NCBI GenBank assembly: GCA_032622095.1
Contig: CP136069.1
Coordinates: 5,446,976 to 5,510,975, forward strand
Reading direction: 5' to 3'
Source of the DNA: Siphonodentalium dalli
Taxonomy: Eukaryota > Mollusca > Scaphopoda > Gadilida > Siphonodentaliidae
Length of the DNA: 64,000 nt
Below, piece after piece: positions 1-14,200 of this stretch. How positions within the stretch are numbered: position 1 is the first letter of the stretch; each line of letters opens with the position of its first letter. Made by a program: the position numbers and the translations under genes. The notes beneath the pieces were generated by a model, which did not search any database, was not told the origin of the DNA, and saw only the letters and a program-made list of their open reading frames with translations.

Positions 1-180
1 CGTTCCCAGTATATCCCACCAGAGACAGACAATGATGCATACAATCGGCAAACAATGTAAGTTTTAACATATATGGACTCATTGCAATGCACCGAACTCA
101 GTAACCTTATAGTTTGTACTATATACAGAGTAAAAAAACTTTGAGAAAACAGAGAGTTCATTAACATATAGCCTATTATA

Positions 181-292
181 GGTGGACCGGACCGTTTTGG
201 ACCGGTCCAGGCATGTGTACCGGACCGGAATGGCCTGGACCGGAACGGACTGGACCGCCTTGACAGTGGACCCAAGGTGGTCAGGTCCGGTC
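181..292. repeat. GGACCGG-rich degenerate repeat
   Basis: The motif GGACCGG or CCGGACC recurs about ten times with irregular spacing, in both orientations because GGACCGGTCC is itself palindromic. No clean unit length is visible. The role is unknown. Confidence 0.5.
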
Positions 293-354
293 CGCATCAC
301 TAGTGCACATTACCACCTTCACCATCTGGGAACTTAAAGCAGATGAGGCCATGC

Positions 355-447
355 AGAATGAGGTCCCCAGAGGATGAATTTGGTGATGCTAGCTCGCTGT
401 GATAGCGGGATAGCGTCACTAAATTCACCCTCTGGGGACCTCATTCT
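355..447. mobile_element. Hairpin MITE, family C (AGAATGAGGTCCCC arms)
   Basis: Left arm AGAATGAGGTCCCCAGAGG is mirrored by a right arm CCTCTGGGGACCTCATTCT, giving inverted repeats of roughly 32 bp around a short loop. The same arms recur at about 2900-2988, 56357-56450, 56664-56755, 56955-57045, 57110-57145 and 59745-59832, so this is an interspersed foldback family. It has no coding capacity. I could not fix a target-site duplication. Confidence 0.7.
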
Positions 448-1200
448 AGTGCTTGGCAGTATTTAAGCATAAAAATTCCGCGGTAATCTTAAAACCATAC
501 CGCGGTATACAGTATTACCGATTGTTTCAACTAATCTCTTAACCCCCGTTCAGTAGTGATCGTTTGGTACACAAGTCAACTGTTTTTTGGAGGAAATCGA
601 ATAGCTACACAGCTTACAATAAATAAGGAAACAGACACACCCAACTCTCCGTTTTATAAAATTATGGATTAACATACAGTGGCAATGTATCATTTGTCTG
701 CATGCATTCATGACAAGGTACGCTGATCTCAAATACATGTGAAATATGGAAGCATCATTAAGCGGATACTCGCACAGAGCACGTGCTGTTAAGTTGATAT
801 TGGAATGTTCCTCCGGTGTGAATATGTATAATGTTTTTATTAAATGCCGGGAAATAAGGTGTATTACTTTCAAAGTATTTAACTTGTAGACTGTTATTCA
901 CTTCCCGGTTGAATTATTATAAATCATACATATAAATCCACGTTTATGAACGTGATCAATCATTCCCACTCGATAACACCCCGGGAAATAATGAGCTGTC
1001 CCACACATTCAGTGGTTTTAAAATAGCACAGAATGATGCAATTATAACTTGCAATATATATCACGCCATTATTTAAAAGACTTGAATTTATAACTCGAGC
1101 ACATGCGTGTATTTAGCACTAATCCATGGTTTAAATTCATTCATTTGTTGCATATTTTCTGTTGTGCCATAAATGCCCGAATTTAGTGTACAGTACCCCT

Positions 1201-1448
1201 TTAACCCTTTGAGTGCCAGGTCGATTTTTGTATCAACCCATATACCCTGTGCCAATGCATTCTCTTATATATGCGAGTCGACCATAGGTCGCCTCGCATA
1301 TATAAGAGAATGCATTGGCCTAACATTATTTTTTAATTTTTTTTTTTTTTTTTTTTACAATTTTAATAATTTATTCTTATATTCTTTAACAGACTTATTT
1401 TGTAGGTTTAGGGCCGATGAGATCGGCCCCCGGCACTCAAAGGGTTAA
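1201..1448. mobile_element. piggyBac-type MITE with TTAA flanks
   Basis: The element body 1205-1444 starts CCCTTTGAGTGCC and ends with its exact complement GGCACTCAAAGGG. It is flanked on both sides by TTAA (1201-1204 and 1445-1448). TTAA target duplications with CCC-starting inverted repeats are the hallmark of piggyBac elements. At 240 bp it is non-autonomous. It carries a 69-bp palindrome (1251-1319) also found in other MITEs of the window. Its right edge lies only 29 bp before the first base of an FKBP15 exon. Confidence 0.82.
1251..1319. repeat. 69-bp near-perfect palindrome, copy 1
   Basis: Arms of 27 bp start GCCAATGCATTCTC and return as GAGAATGCATTGGC, around a small inner palindrome CGACC-ATA-GGTCG. 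The same 69 bp occurs at 50352-50420, 55706-55774 and, inverted, at 55854-55922, each time inside a TTAA-flanked or TTAA-started element. Confidence 0.85.
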
Positions 1449-1477
1449 ACATCTGACATTTCTTATAAACATTCCAG

Positions 1478-1741
1478 TATGATAATCTCAGAAGCCAAGC
1501 TTCCTCAATGAAGGAGAAATATGAGGCGGCCTTATCCGGCGTCCACGAGGAGAAAGATGGTTTGGCGGAGGAGAAAATAAATCTGATTGAGAAGAGCAGA
1601 CAACTCCTGCAACAGGTGGCGCTGTTAGAGAGTCAGAAGTCACATAACAGTGCAGACCTGGTGCAGAGATTACAAGAGCAGATACAGGAATTAGAGAGTC
1701 AGAAATCCTCACCAACAGGGGGCGCTGATATAGCTGCAGAG
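1478..1741 (+). CDS. FKBP15: FKBP15 exon a (end of coiled coil)
   Basis: 88 codons, phase 0 to phase 0. The acceptor is ACATTCCAG ending at 1477, and the donor after GCAGAG is GTTTGT at 1742. The peptide starts YDNLRSQASSMKEKYEA and is rich in Glu, Gln, Lys and Leu with heptad-like spacing through about residue 75, then turns to a Gly/Ser/Thr stretch. This is expected for the C-terminal end of the FKBP15 coiled coil. The ATG at 1508 is internal and not a start. The CAT-rich array begins 32 bp after the donor. Confidence 0.85.
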
Positions 1742-2191
1742 GTTTGTTTATCTATCCAAAAAACCATCAATTATCACCATCATCATCATCATCATCATCA
1801 TCCTCATCCTCATCACCATCGTCATCATCACCATCATCATCACCATCATCATCACCATCATCGTCATGATCATCACCATCATCATGATCATCATCATCAT
1901 CATCACCATCATCACCATCATCATCATCATCATCACCATCATCATCATCGTCATGATCATCACCATCATCATCATCATCCTCATCATCATCACCATCATC
2001 ATCGTCATCATCACCATCATCATCACCATCATCATCATCATCCTCATCATCATCACCATCATCATCATCATCACCATCATCGTCATCATCACCATCATCA
2101 TCATCATCGTCATGATCATCACCATCATCACCATCATCACCATCATCATGATCATCATGATCATCATCACCATCATCACCATCATCATCAC

Positions 2192-2223
<32 letters not shown>

Positions 2224-5200
2224 CCAACATCACCTTCATCATCACCAACATCACCTTCATCGTCATAATTTTCACCATCAACATCCTCATCATCCTCATC
2301 AACACCATCATCACCATCATCATCATCAACATCACCATTATCATCGCCATCATCACCATCATCGTCATCATCACCATCATCGTCATCATCACCATCATCA
2401 TCATCATCATCGTCATGATCATCACCATCATCACCATCATCACCATCATCATGATCATCATGATCATCATCACCATCATCACCATCATCATCACCATCAT
2501 CATCATCATCATCATCATCATCACCAACATCACCTTCATCGTCATAATTTTCACCATCAACATCCTCATCATCATCATCATCACCACCATCATCACCATC
2601 ATCATCACCATCATCAACATCATCATCATCATCACCATCATCATCATCACCACTGTCATCATCGTCATCATCATCACCATCTGCTTAGGCCTCATCTTCT
2701 GTTTCAACTGCTATGGGAGACCTGGGATCAGATTGAAGTTCCCCAGTTGAAGTTGATGTTCACCCATTAGTCACCTCGATATTGGAATTTATCCCTCTAC
2801 AAATTAGGGATATAGAAATTGAACAGATGGGAAAAAGTTACTAAAAACAATGTTAATTTGAGACTATAGATACTTCCGAGAAGATGAGGCCTAAGCAGAG
2901 TGGTGTCCTCAAATTGTGAATTGGGTGATACTAGCCCGATGTGTGGGATAGCGTCACTAAATTCACCCTCTGGGGACCTCATTCTGCAAACAGACCTAAT
3001 TTGACACTCTGAATCATTGATGACATAATAGTTTGCAGTGACGCCACGTAACAACGTCAAATGTGAGGTGTATATGCTATATCACACGCAAAACAACATA
3101 GTTCCTCTAAAGTCTATAATTTGACCATTGTATATGTCGGTAAAGAAGATAATGAATTCTGTTTATCGGGAATTGATGAAATAATACTTTGCAGTGACGC
3201 CACGTAACAATGTCAAATGTGAGGTGTATTTGCTATATCACACGCAAAACAACATAGTTCCTCTAAAGTGTATAATTTGACCATTGTATATGCAGGTAAA
3301 GAAGATAATGAATTCTGTTTATCGGGACTTGAAGCAGGAATTTGAACCGGCTGAATCTTACAGCGGAGCTGATGTACTTACCGCGATTCTTAACGCTATT
3401 AAGGTATGACGGGCTAACACAAGTTATATTTCTTTGTTTGTCGAGTTGTTGGTTGAGTTATGTAGCCGTCCGTCTGTCCATGTTGCAACAAAGTGCAATA
3501 TCTTCAAACAATTAAAGGGTATTAACAAATTAGGATTATGGCATCTTCTTATGGATATGATTGCTCTCTAAATCTTGTATTCCCAATTCTACCATAATGA
3601 TAACACAACTATCATTGCAACTGAGCCGGGTCTATCTATCGTCGGCGTTTATATTGGAGCAGTATTGATGTTTTACAATAATATATATATATATCATATG
3701 ACTCAATCATTATTTACGTTGGAAAGTATGTCATAAATCAATTTCATATCAATTACTAGTTCATATCACCTTCCGATAATTTGATTGGTTTGTTGACAAA
3801 AAGTGTGCTCTGATTGGCTGAATGGCAGCCTGGGCCGAGCTGCATCTCTACCTAAATGCAGGTCAAATTCGTGCACGTCAATCAACGCGATGCCGAAATT
3901 CTCGCAATTATAATCTTGAAATATATAGTTTTGGACATTGTTATACGATAAATAGAATATGTAATTCATATTTATCTAATAAACATACGATATAATGTCA
4001 CAAACTGAGAACAGAATAGCGCACTATATCTTCGCGTGCATATTATTTCTGCTAGTTCACCAGGTGTAATTGGGCTTCCGGTGCAATGAAGTGACGTCAC
4101 ATTAACCTTTTGCTGCCGATGTCATATAGCTATTTAGTGATTTGTGTGCGTGTTCGACATCATAATCAATTTATAGGTGTCATATGATAAATAGAATATG
4201 TAATTCGTGTTTCTCTCATATGATATTTATGAAACTCGTCACGAATTTTCAGTTTTCTCTCGCCAGAGGCTCGAGAAAACTGAAAATTCTTAGACTCGTT
4301 TCACAAATATCATATGAGAGAAACACTCATTTCATATCCTCTATATATGAACATTTCTGATACATAAATATAATGCTATCCATACTGCACAGTCCTACAG
4401 GAAAAACCACCAAAACCCTTTTTTCTTAGGACAGAAATGATGGAAACCTGTTTCCGAAAACCATTCTGTTCGCAGTTTCAATGTCGGAAATTCACTCTCA
4501 TTGGATAATATAAATATAGCATTACAACAACAAAACATGCATGCATCTTAACTTTCATATGATATATGAAACACATTATTTCAGTGTATGTATACTGACA
4601 AAACATTTCTGATTACCCATGTATTTGTCTTGTACAATAATTTTATGTATCAGTCTGTCTTCTTGACATTAAATATATAGAGGATCTCACATGAGTTTCT
4701 ATTTTATACGGAATTTATCAACCGAGTTCACTAAATTCGATTTGAGCCGAGGCTCAAATAGAATTTAGTGGACGAGGTTGATAAATTACGTATAAAATAG
4801 GACGAGTGTGAGATAATTTTTATCACATGATCAAATAAACGCGAAGCAATGCGAAATATCCATCGAAAACAACGATAAAAACCGCAGCGATCGCAAGTCA
4901 TTTGAAGAACGATGTGACGTCATCGCACACGCTGATATTAAACGTGTCTCTTATCGATAATTATGAAACTGCTTTTATGGGCAAATTATGTGATAAATAT
5001 GCATATTGAAAATTTCGTAAGTTTACCTGACGAAAGAAAAGGCTAGAGTGACTTGACAATCCTAGTTAATTAATCTCCTACCGCTGACTCATGGCTCTCA
5101 TTGGCTACTGCCTTAATTAACTACTCTCATACTCATTATGTCATGGACTGTGAATACAATTTTTTCGCACTAATTCTAGAAAACGCAACGAAAAATATCA

Positions 5201-8200
5201 TTACGGTACATGTAGTCCTCATACTAACACTATAGTTATTTACATTGACAGAATACCACACTTAAACTGATAAAAGGTAACCGGGAAACGACCCCCATCG
5301 AGGATCAGGTCGAGAGTGAGAGTGAAGAGGAGGAGGATCAGGAGGAGAGTGGGGATGAGGAGCAGGAGCAGGAACAACAGGAAGAAACTGATGAGGAATT
5401 TGAGGACGCATCAGACAAAGGTACCCAAATCCACCCAAATCCAGAAGTCACTTCTTCCCTGTTATTTATTGGCGAGAACTTGATTGTTATCAGGGAGAAG
5501 TCATCAAGGTCACGGAGAATCATTAAGGTCACGGAGAATCATTAAGGTCACGGAGGCCCCCCACGTGTCATTTGTCTAAAGGCCCTTCCACGTGTCATTT
5601 GTCTAAAGGCCCTTCCACATGTCATTTGTCTAAAGGCCCTTCATGTGTCATTTGTCTAAAGGCCCCCCACGTGTCATTTGTCTAAAGGCCCTTCCACATG
5701 TCATTTATCTAAAGGCCCTTCCACATGTCATTTATCTAAAGGCCCTTCCACATGTCATTTGTCTAAAGGCCCTTCCACATGTCATTCGTCTAAAGGCCCT
5801 TACACGTGTCATTTGTCTAAAGGGCCTTCCACATGTCATTTGTCTAAAGGCCCTTACACATGTCATTTGGATAAAGGCCCTTCATGTGTCATTTGTCTAA
5901 AGGCCCCCCACGTGTCATTTGTTTAAAGGCCCTTCCACATGTCATTTATCTAAAGGCCCTTCCACATGTCATTTATCTAAAGGCCCTTCCACATGTCATT
6001 TGTCTAAAGGCCCTTCCACATGTCATTCGTCTAAAGGCCCTTACACGTGTCATTTGTCTAAAGGGCCTTCCACATGTCATTTGTCTAAAGGCCCTTACAC
6101 ATGTCATTTGGATAAAGGCCCTTCCACATGTCATTTATCTAAAGGCCCTTACACATGTCATTTGTCTAAAGGCCCTTCCACATGTCATTTGTCTAAAGGC
6201 CCTTCCACATGTCATTTGTCTAAAGGCCCTTCCACATGTCATTTGTCTAAAGGCCCTTCCACGTGTCATTTGTCTAAAGGCCCTTCCACGTGTCATTTAT
6301 CTAAAGGCCCTTCCACATGTCATTTGTCTAAAGGCCCTTCCACATGTCATTTGTCTAAAGGCCCTTCCACATGTCATTTATCTAAAGGCCCTTCCACATG
6401 TCATTTATCTAAAGGCCCTTCCACATGTCATTTATCTAAAGGCCCTTCCACATGTCATTTGTCTAAAGGCCCTTCCACATGTCATTTGTCTAAAGGCCCT
6501 TCCACATGTCATTTATCTAAAGGCCCTTACACATGTCATTTCTCTAAAGGCCCTTACACATGTCATTTCTCTAAAGGCCCTTACACATGTCATTTGGCTA
6601 AAGGCCCTTCCACGTGTCATTTGGCTAAAGGCCCTTACACATGTCATTTGGCTAAAGGCCCTTCCACGTGTCATTTGTCTAAAGGCCCTTCCACATGTCA
6701 TGTGTCTAAAGGCCCTTACACATGTCATATGTCTAAAGGCCCTTCCACGTGTCATTCGTCTAAAGGCCCTTACACGTGTCATTTGTCTAAAGGGCCTTCC
6801 ACATGTCATTTGTCTAAAGGCCCTTCCACATGTCATTTGTCTAAAGGCCCTTACACATGTCATTTGTCTAAAGGCCCTTCCACGTGTCATATGGATAAAG
6901 GCCCTTCCACATGTCATTTGTCTAAAGGCCCTTCCACATGTCATTTGGATAAAGGCCCTTCCACATGTCATTTATCTAAAGGCCCTTCCACGTGTCATTT
7001 GTCTAAAGGCCCTTCCACATGTCATTTGTCTAAAGGCCCTTCCACATGTCATTTCTCTAAAGGCCCTTACACATGTCATTTCTCTAAAGGCCCTTACACA
7101 TGTCATTTGGCTAAAGGCCCTTACACATGTCATTTGGCTAAAGGCCCTTCAACATGTCATTTGTCTAAAGGCCCTTCCACGTGTCATTTGTCTAAAGGCC
7201 CTTCCACATGTCATTTGTCTAAAGGCCCTTCCACATGTCATTTCTCTAAAGGCCCTTACACATGTCATTTCTCTAAAGGCCCTTACACATGTCATTTGGC
7301 TAAAGGCCCTTACACATGTCATTTGGCTAAAGGCCCTTCAACATGTCATTTGTCTAAAGGCCCTTCCACATGTCATTTGTCTAAAGGCCCTTCCATGTGT
7401 CATTTGTCTAAAGGCCCTTCCACATGTCATTTGGATAAAGGCCCTTCCACATGTCATTTGTCTAAAGGCCCTTCCACATGTCATTTCTCTAAAGGCCCTT
7501 ACACATGTCATTTCTCTAAAGGCCCTTACACATGTCATTTGGCTAAAGGCCCTTACACATGTCATTTGGCTAAAGGCCCTTCAACATGTCATTTGTCTAA
7601 AGGCCCTTCCACATGTCATTTGTCTAAAGGCCCTTCCATGTGTCATTTGTCTAAAGGCCCTTCCACATGTCATTTGGATAAAGGCCCTTCCACATGTCAT
7701 TTGTCTAAAGGCCCTTCCACATGTCATTTCTCTAAAGGCCCTTACACATGTCATTTCTCTAAAGGCCCTTACACATGTCATTTGGCTAAAGGCCCTTCCA
7801 CGTGTCATTTGTCTAAAGGCCCTTCCACATGTCGTTTGGATAAAGGCCCTTCCACATGTCATTTGGCTAAAGGCCCTTCCACGTGTCATTTGTCTAAAGG
7901 CCCTTCCACATGTCATTTGGATAAAGGCCCTTCCACATGTCGTTTGGATAAAGGCCCTTCCACATGTCATTTGTCTAAAGGCCCTTCCACATCTCATTTG
8001 TCTAAAGGCCCTTCAACATGTCATGTGTCTAAAGGCCCTTCCACATGTCATTTGGATAAAGGCCCTTCCACATGTCATGTGTCTAAAGGCCCTTCCACGT
8101 GTCATTTGTCTAAAGGCCCTTTCACATGTCATTTGGCTAAAGGCCCTTCCACGTGTCATTTGTCTAAAGGCCCTTACACATGTCATTTGTCTAAAGGCCC

Positions 8201-11200
8201 TTCCACATGCCATGTGTCTAAAGGCCCTTCAACATGTCATTTATCTAAAGGCCCTTCCACGTGTCATTTGTCTAAAGGCCCTTCCACGTGTCATTTGTCT
8301 AAAGGCCCTTCCACATGTCATTTGTCTAAAGGCCCTTCCACGTGTCATTTGTCTAAAGGCCCTTACACATGTCATTTGTCTAAAGGCCCTTCCACATCTC
8401 ATTTGTCTAAAGGCCCTTCCACGTGTCATTTGTCTAAAGGCCCTTCAACATGTCATTTATCTAAAGGCCCTTCCACATGTCATTTATCTAAAGGCCCTTC
8501 CACGTGTCATGTGTCTAAAGGCCCTTCAACATGTCATTTATCTAAAGACCCTTCCACATGTCATGTGTCTAAAGGCCCTTCAACATGTCATTTATCTAAA
8601 GACCCTTCCACATGTCATTTGTCTAAAGGCCCTTCCACATGTCATTTGTCTAAAGGCCCTTCAACATGTCATTTGGATAAAGGCCCTTCCACATGTCATT
8701 TGTCTAAAGGCCCTTCAACATGTCATTTGGATAAAGGCCCTTCAACATGTCATTTGTCTAAAGGCCCTTCCACATCTCATTTGTCTAAAGGCCCTTCCAC
8801 ATGTCATGTGTCTAAAGGCCCTTCAACATGTCATTTATCTAAAGACCCTTCCACATGTCATTTGTCTAAAGGCCCTTCCACATGTCATTTGTCTAAAGGC
8901 CCTTCAACATGTCATTTGGATAAAGGCCCTTCCACATGTCATTTGTCTAAAGGCCCTTCAACATGTCATTTGTCTAAAGGCCCTTCAACATGTCATTTAT
9001 CTAAAGGCCCTTCAACATGTCATTTGTCTAAAGGCCCTTCCACATGTCATTTGTCTAAAGGCCCTTCAACATGTCATTTGTCTAAAGGCCCTTCCACATG
9101 TCATTTGTCTAAAGGCCCTTCAACATGTCATTTATCTAAAGGCCCTTCAACATGTCATTTGTCTAAAGGCCCTTCCACATGTCATTTGTTTAAAGGCCCT
9201 TCCACGTGTCATTTGTCTAAAGGCCCTTCCACATGTCATATGTTTAAAGGCCCTTCCACGTGTCATTTGTCTAAAGGCCCTTCCACGTGTCATTTGTCTA
9301 AAGGCCCTTCCACATGTCATATGTTTAAAGGCCCTTCCACGTGTCATTTGTCTAAAGGCCCTTCCACGTGTCATTTGTCTAAAGGCCCTTCCACATGTCA
9401 TTTGTTTAAAGGCCCTTCAACATGTCATTTGTCTAAAGGCCCTTCCACGTGTCATTTGTCTAAAGGCCCTTCAACATGTCATTTGTCTAAAGGCCCTTCA
9501 ACATGTCGTTTGTCTAAAGGCCCTTCCACATGTCGTTTGTCTAAAGGCCCTTACACATGTCATTTGTCTAAAGGCCCTTACACATGTCGTTTGTCTAAAG
9601 GCCCTTCAACATGTCGTTTGTCTAAAGGCCCTTACACATGTCATTTGGCTAAAGGCCCTTCAACATGTCATTTGTCTAAAGGCCCTTCCACGTGTCATTT
9701 GTCTAAAGGCCCTTCCACATGTCATATGTTTAAAGGCCCTTCCACGTGTCATTTGTCTAAAGGCCCTTCCACGTGTCATTTGTCTAAAGGCCCCCCACAT
9801 GTCATTTGTCTAAAGGCCCTTCCACGTGTCATTTGTCTAAAGGCCCCCCACATGTCATTTGTCTAAAGGCCCTTCCACGTGTCATTTGTCTAAAGGCCCT
9901 TACACATGTCATTTGTTTAAAGGCCCTTCAACATGTCATTTGTCTAAAGGCCCTTCCACGTGTCATTTGTCTAAAGGCCCTTCAACATGTCATTTGTCTA
10001 AAGGCCCTTCAACATGTCGTTTGTCTAAAGGCCCTTCCACATGTCGTTTGTCTAAAGGCCCTTACACATGTCATTTGTCTAAAGGCCCTTACACATGTCG
10101 TTTGTCTAAAGGCCCTTCAACATGTCGTTTGTCTAAAGGCCCTTACACATGTCATTTGGCTAAAGGCCCTTCAACATGTCATTTGTCTAAAGGCCCTTCC
10201 ACATCTCATTTGTCTAAAGGCCCTTACACATGTCATGTGTCTAAAGGCCCTTCCACGTGTCATTTGTCTAAAGGCCCCCCACATGTCATTTGTCTAAAGG
10301 CCCTTCCACGTGTCATTTGTCTAAAGGCCCTTCCACATGTCGTTTGTTTAAAGGCCCTTCCACGTGTCATTTGTCTAAAGGCCCCCCACATGTCATTTGT
10401 CTAAAGGCCCTTCCACGTGTCATTTGTCTAAAGGCCCTTATACATGTCATTTGGCTAAAGGCCCTTCCACATGTCATTTGTCTAAAGGCCCTTCAACATG
10501 TCATTTGTCTAAAGGCCCTTACACATGTCATGTGTCTAAAGGCCCTTCAACATCTCATTTGTCTAAAGGCCCTTCCACATGTCATTTGTCTAAAGGCCCT
10601 TACACATGTCATTTGTCTAAAGGCCCTTCAACATGTCATTTGTCTAAAGGCCCTTACACATGTCATTTGTCTAAAGGCCCTTACACATGTCATTTGTCTA
10701 AAGGCCCTTCAACATGTCATTTGTCTAAAGGCCCTTACACATGTCATTTGTCTAAAGGCCCTTCCACATGTCATTTGTCTAAAGGCCCTTACACATGTCA
10801 TTTGTCTAAAGGCCCTTCCACATGTCATTTGTCTAAAGGCCCTTACACATGTCATTTGTCTAAAGGCCCTTCAACATGTCATTTGTCTAAAGGCCCTTCC
10901 ACATGTCATTTGTCTAAAGGCCCTTCCACATGTCATTTGTCTAAAGGCCCTTACACATGTCATTTGTCTAAAGGCCCTTACACATGTCATTTGTCTAAAG
11001 GCCCTTCAACATGTCATTTGTCTAAAGGCCCTTCCACATGTCATTTGTCTAAAGGCCCTTCCACATGTCATTTGTCTAAAGGCCCTTACACATGTCATTT
11101 GTCTAAAGGCCCTTACACATGTCATTTGTCTAAAGGCCCTTCAACATGTCATTTGTCTAAAGGCCCTTCCACATGTCATTTGTCTAAAGGCCCTTCCACA

Positions 11201-14200
11201 TGTCATTTGTCTAAAGGCCCTTCAACATGTCATTTGTCTAAAGGCCCTTCCACGTGTCATTTGGCTAAAGGCCCTTACACATGTCATTTGTCTAAAGGCC
11301 CTTCCACATGTCATTTGTCTAAAGGCCCTTCCACATGTCATTTGTCTAAAGGCCCTTCCACATGTCATTTGTCTAAAGGCCCTTACACATGTCATTTGTC
11401 TAAAGGCCCTTACACATGTCATTTGTCTAAAGGCCCTTCAACATGTCATTTGTCTAAAGGCCCTTACACATGTCATTTGTCTAAAGGCCCTTCCACATGT
11501 CATTTGGATAAAGGCCCTTCCACATGTCATTTATCTAAAGGCCCTTCCTCATGTCATTTATCTAAAGGCCCTTCCACATGTCATTTATCTAAAGGCCCTT
11601 CCACATGTCATATGTCTAAAGGCCCTTCCACATGTCATTTATCTAAAGGCCCTTCCACATGTCATTTATCTAAAGGCCCTTCCACATGTCATTTGTCTAA
11701 AGGCCCTTCCACATGTCATTTATCTAAAGGCCCTTCCACATGTCATATGTCTAAAGGCCCTTCCACATGTCATTTATCTAAAGGCCCTTCCACATGTCAT
11801 TTATCTAAAGGCCCTTCCACATGTCATTTATCTAAAGGCCCTTCCACATGTCATTTATCTAAAGGCCCTTCCACATGTCATATGTCTAAAGGCCCTTCCA
11901 CATGTCATTTGTCTAAAGGCCCTTCCACATGTCATTTGTCTAAAGGCCCTTCCACATGTCATTTGTCTAAAGGCCCTTCCACATGTCATTTATCTAAAGG
12001 CCCTTCCACATGTCATTTGTCTAAAGGCCCTTCCACATGTCATTTATCTAAAGGCCCTTCCACATGTCATTTGTCTAAAGGCCCTTCCACATGTCATTTA
12101 TCTAAAGGCCCTTACACATGTCATTTGTCTAAAGGCCCTTCCACGTGTCATTTGGCTAAAGGCCCTTCCACATGTCATTTGTCTAAAGGCCCTTCCACAT
12201 GTCATTTGTCTAAAGGCCCTTCCACATGTCATTTATCTAAAGGCTCTTCCACATGTCATATGTTTAAAGGCCCTTCCACGTGTCATTTGTCTAAAGGCCC
12301 TTCCACATGTCATTTGTCTAAAGGCCCTTCCACGTGTCATTTGTCTAAAGGCCCTTCCACGTGTCATTTGTCTAAAGGCCCTTCCACGTGTCATATGTTT
12401 AAAGGCCCTTACACATGTCATTTGTCTAAAGGCCCTTCCACGTGTCATTTGTCTAAAGGCCCTTACACATGTCATTTGTCTAAAGGCCCTTCCACATGTC
12501 ATTTATCTAAAGGCCCTTCCACATGTCATATGTTTAAAGGCCCTTCCACGTGTCATTTGTCTAAAGGCCCTTCCACATGTCATTTGTCTAAAGGCCCTTC
12601 CACATGTCATTTATCTAAAGGCCCTTCCACATGTCATATGTTTAAAGGCCCTTCCACATGTCATTTGTCTAAAGGCCCTTCCACATGTCATTTGTCTAAA
12701 GGCCCTTCCACATGTCATTTATCTAAAGGCCCTTCCACATGTCATATGTTTAAAGGCCCTTCCACGTGTCATTTGTCTAAAGGCCCTTACACATGTCATT
12801 TGTCTAAAGGCCCTTCCACGTGTCATATGTTTAAAGGCCCTTCCACATGTCATTTGTCTAAAGGCCCTTCCACATGTCATTTGTCTAAAGGCCCTTCCAC
12901 ATGTCATTTATCTAAAGGCCCTTCCACATGTCATATGTTTAAAGGCCCTTCCACGTGTCATTTGTCTAAAGGCCCTTACACATGTCATTTGTCTAAAGGC
13001 CCTTCCACGTGTCATATGTTTAAAGGCCCTTACACATGTCATTTGTCTAAAGGCCCTTCCACATGTCATTTGTCTAAAGGCCCTTCAACATGTCATTTGT
13101 CTAAAGGCCCTTCCACATCTCATTTGTCTAAAGGCCCTTACACATGTCATGTGTCTAAAGGCCCTTCCACGTGTCATTTGTCTAAAGGCCCCCCACATGT
13201 CATTTGTCTAAAGGCCCTTCCACGTGTCATTTGTCTAAAGGCCCTTCCACATGTCGTTTGTTTAAAGGCCCTTCCACGTGTCATTTGTCTAAAGGCCCCC
13301 CACATGTCATTTGTCTAAAGGCCCTTCCACGTGTCATTTGTCTAAAGGCCCTTACACATGTCATTTGGCTAAAGGCCCTTCCACATGTCATTTGTCTAAA
13401 GGCCCTTCAACATGTCATTTGTCTAAAGGCCCTTACACATGTCATGTGTCTAAAGGCCCTTCAACATCTCATTTGTCTAAAGGCCCTTCCACATGTCATT
13501 TGTCTAAAGGCCCTTACACATGTCATTTGTCTAAAGGCCCTTCAACATGTCATTTGTCTAAAGGCCCTTACACATGTCATTTGTCTAAAGGCCCTTACAC
13601 ATGTCATTTGTCTAAAGGCCCTTCAACATGTCATTTGTCTAAAGGCCCTTACACATGTCATTTGTCTAAAGGCCCTTCCACATGTCATTTGTCTAAAGGC
13701 CCTTACACATGTCATTTGTCTAAAGGCCCTTCCACATGTCATTTGTCTAAAGGCCCTTACACATGTCATTTGTCTAAAGGCCCTTCAACATGTCATTTGT
13801 CTAAAGGCCCTTCCACATGTCATTTGTCTAAAGGCCCTTCCACATGTCATTTGTCTAAAGGCCCTTACACATGTCATTTGTCTAAAGGCCCTTACACATG
13901 TCATTTGTCTAAAGGCCCTTCAACATGTCATTTGTCTAAAGGCCCTTCCACATGTCATTTGTCTAAAGGCCCTTCCACATGTCATTTGTCTAAAGGCCCT
14001 TACACATGTCATTTGTCTAAAGGCCCTTACACATGTCATTTGTCTAAAGGCCCTTCAACATGTCATTTGTCTAAAGGCCCTTCCACATGTCATTTGTCTA
14101 AAGGCCCTTCCACATGTCATTTGTCTAAAGGCCCTTCAACATGTCATTTGTCTAAAGGCCCTTCCACGTGTCATTTGGCTAAAGGCCCTTACACATGTCA

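Larger units (their letters stand above)
1..1200. other. FKBP15 intron, no exon seen
   Basis: This lies upstream of the first visible exon and is taken as part of an intron. It contains a GGACCGG-rich patch (181-292) and a hairpin MITE (355-447). The remainder is AT-rich with no open frame that looks coding and no splice-flanked coding block I could recognise. Confidence 0.5.
3404..5251. other. FKBP15 intron with foldback elements
   Basis: No coding block seen. It contains a short (AT)n near 3683-3697, and the phrase ATAAATAGAATATGTAATTC occurs twice, near 3949 and 4190, which suggests relics of one foldback family. Two long hairpins are listed separately. The rest is AT-rich and unremarkable. 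Confidence 0.6.

Noticed and set aside
1173-1448. 91-codon ORF
   Set aside because: It covers the piggyBac-type MITE and its palindrome.
1508-2770. Poly-His, poly-Met and poly-Ile ORFs
   Set aside because: They are translations of CAT triplets in three frames. The first part of the His ORF is the real FKBP15 exon, which ends at the donor at 1742 before the triplets begin.
5884-9866. Giant repeat proteins (HLSKGPSTC)n, (VICLKALPH)n and reverse (MTCGRAFRQ)n across the satellite
   Set aside because: Three frames are open at once because the 27-bp unit lacks stops; variable sites show no third-position preference, and both flanking exons belong to FKBP15, making the array intronic.
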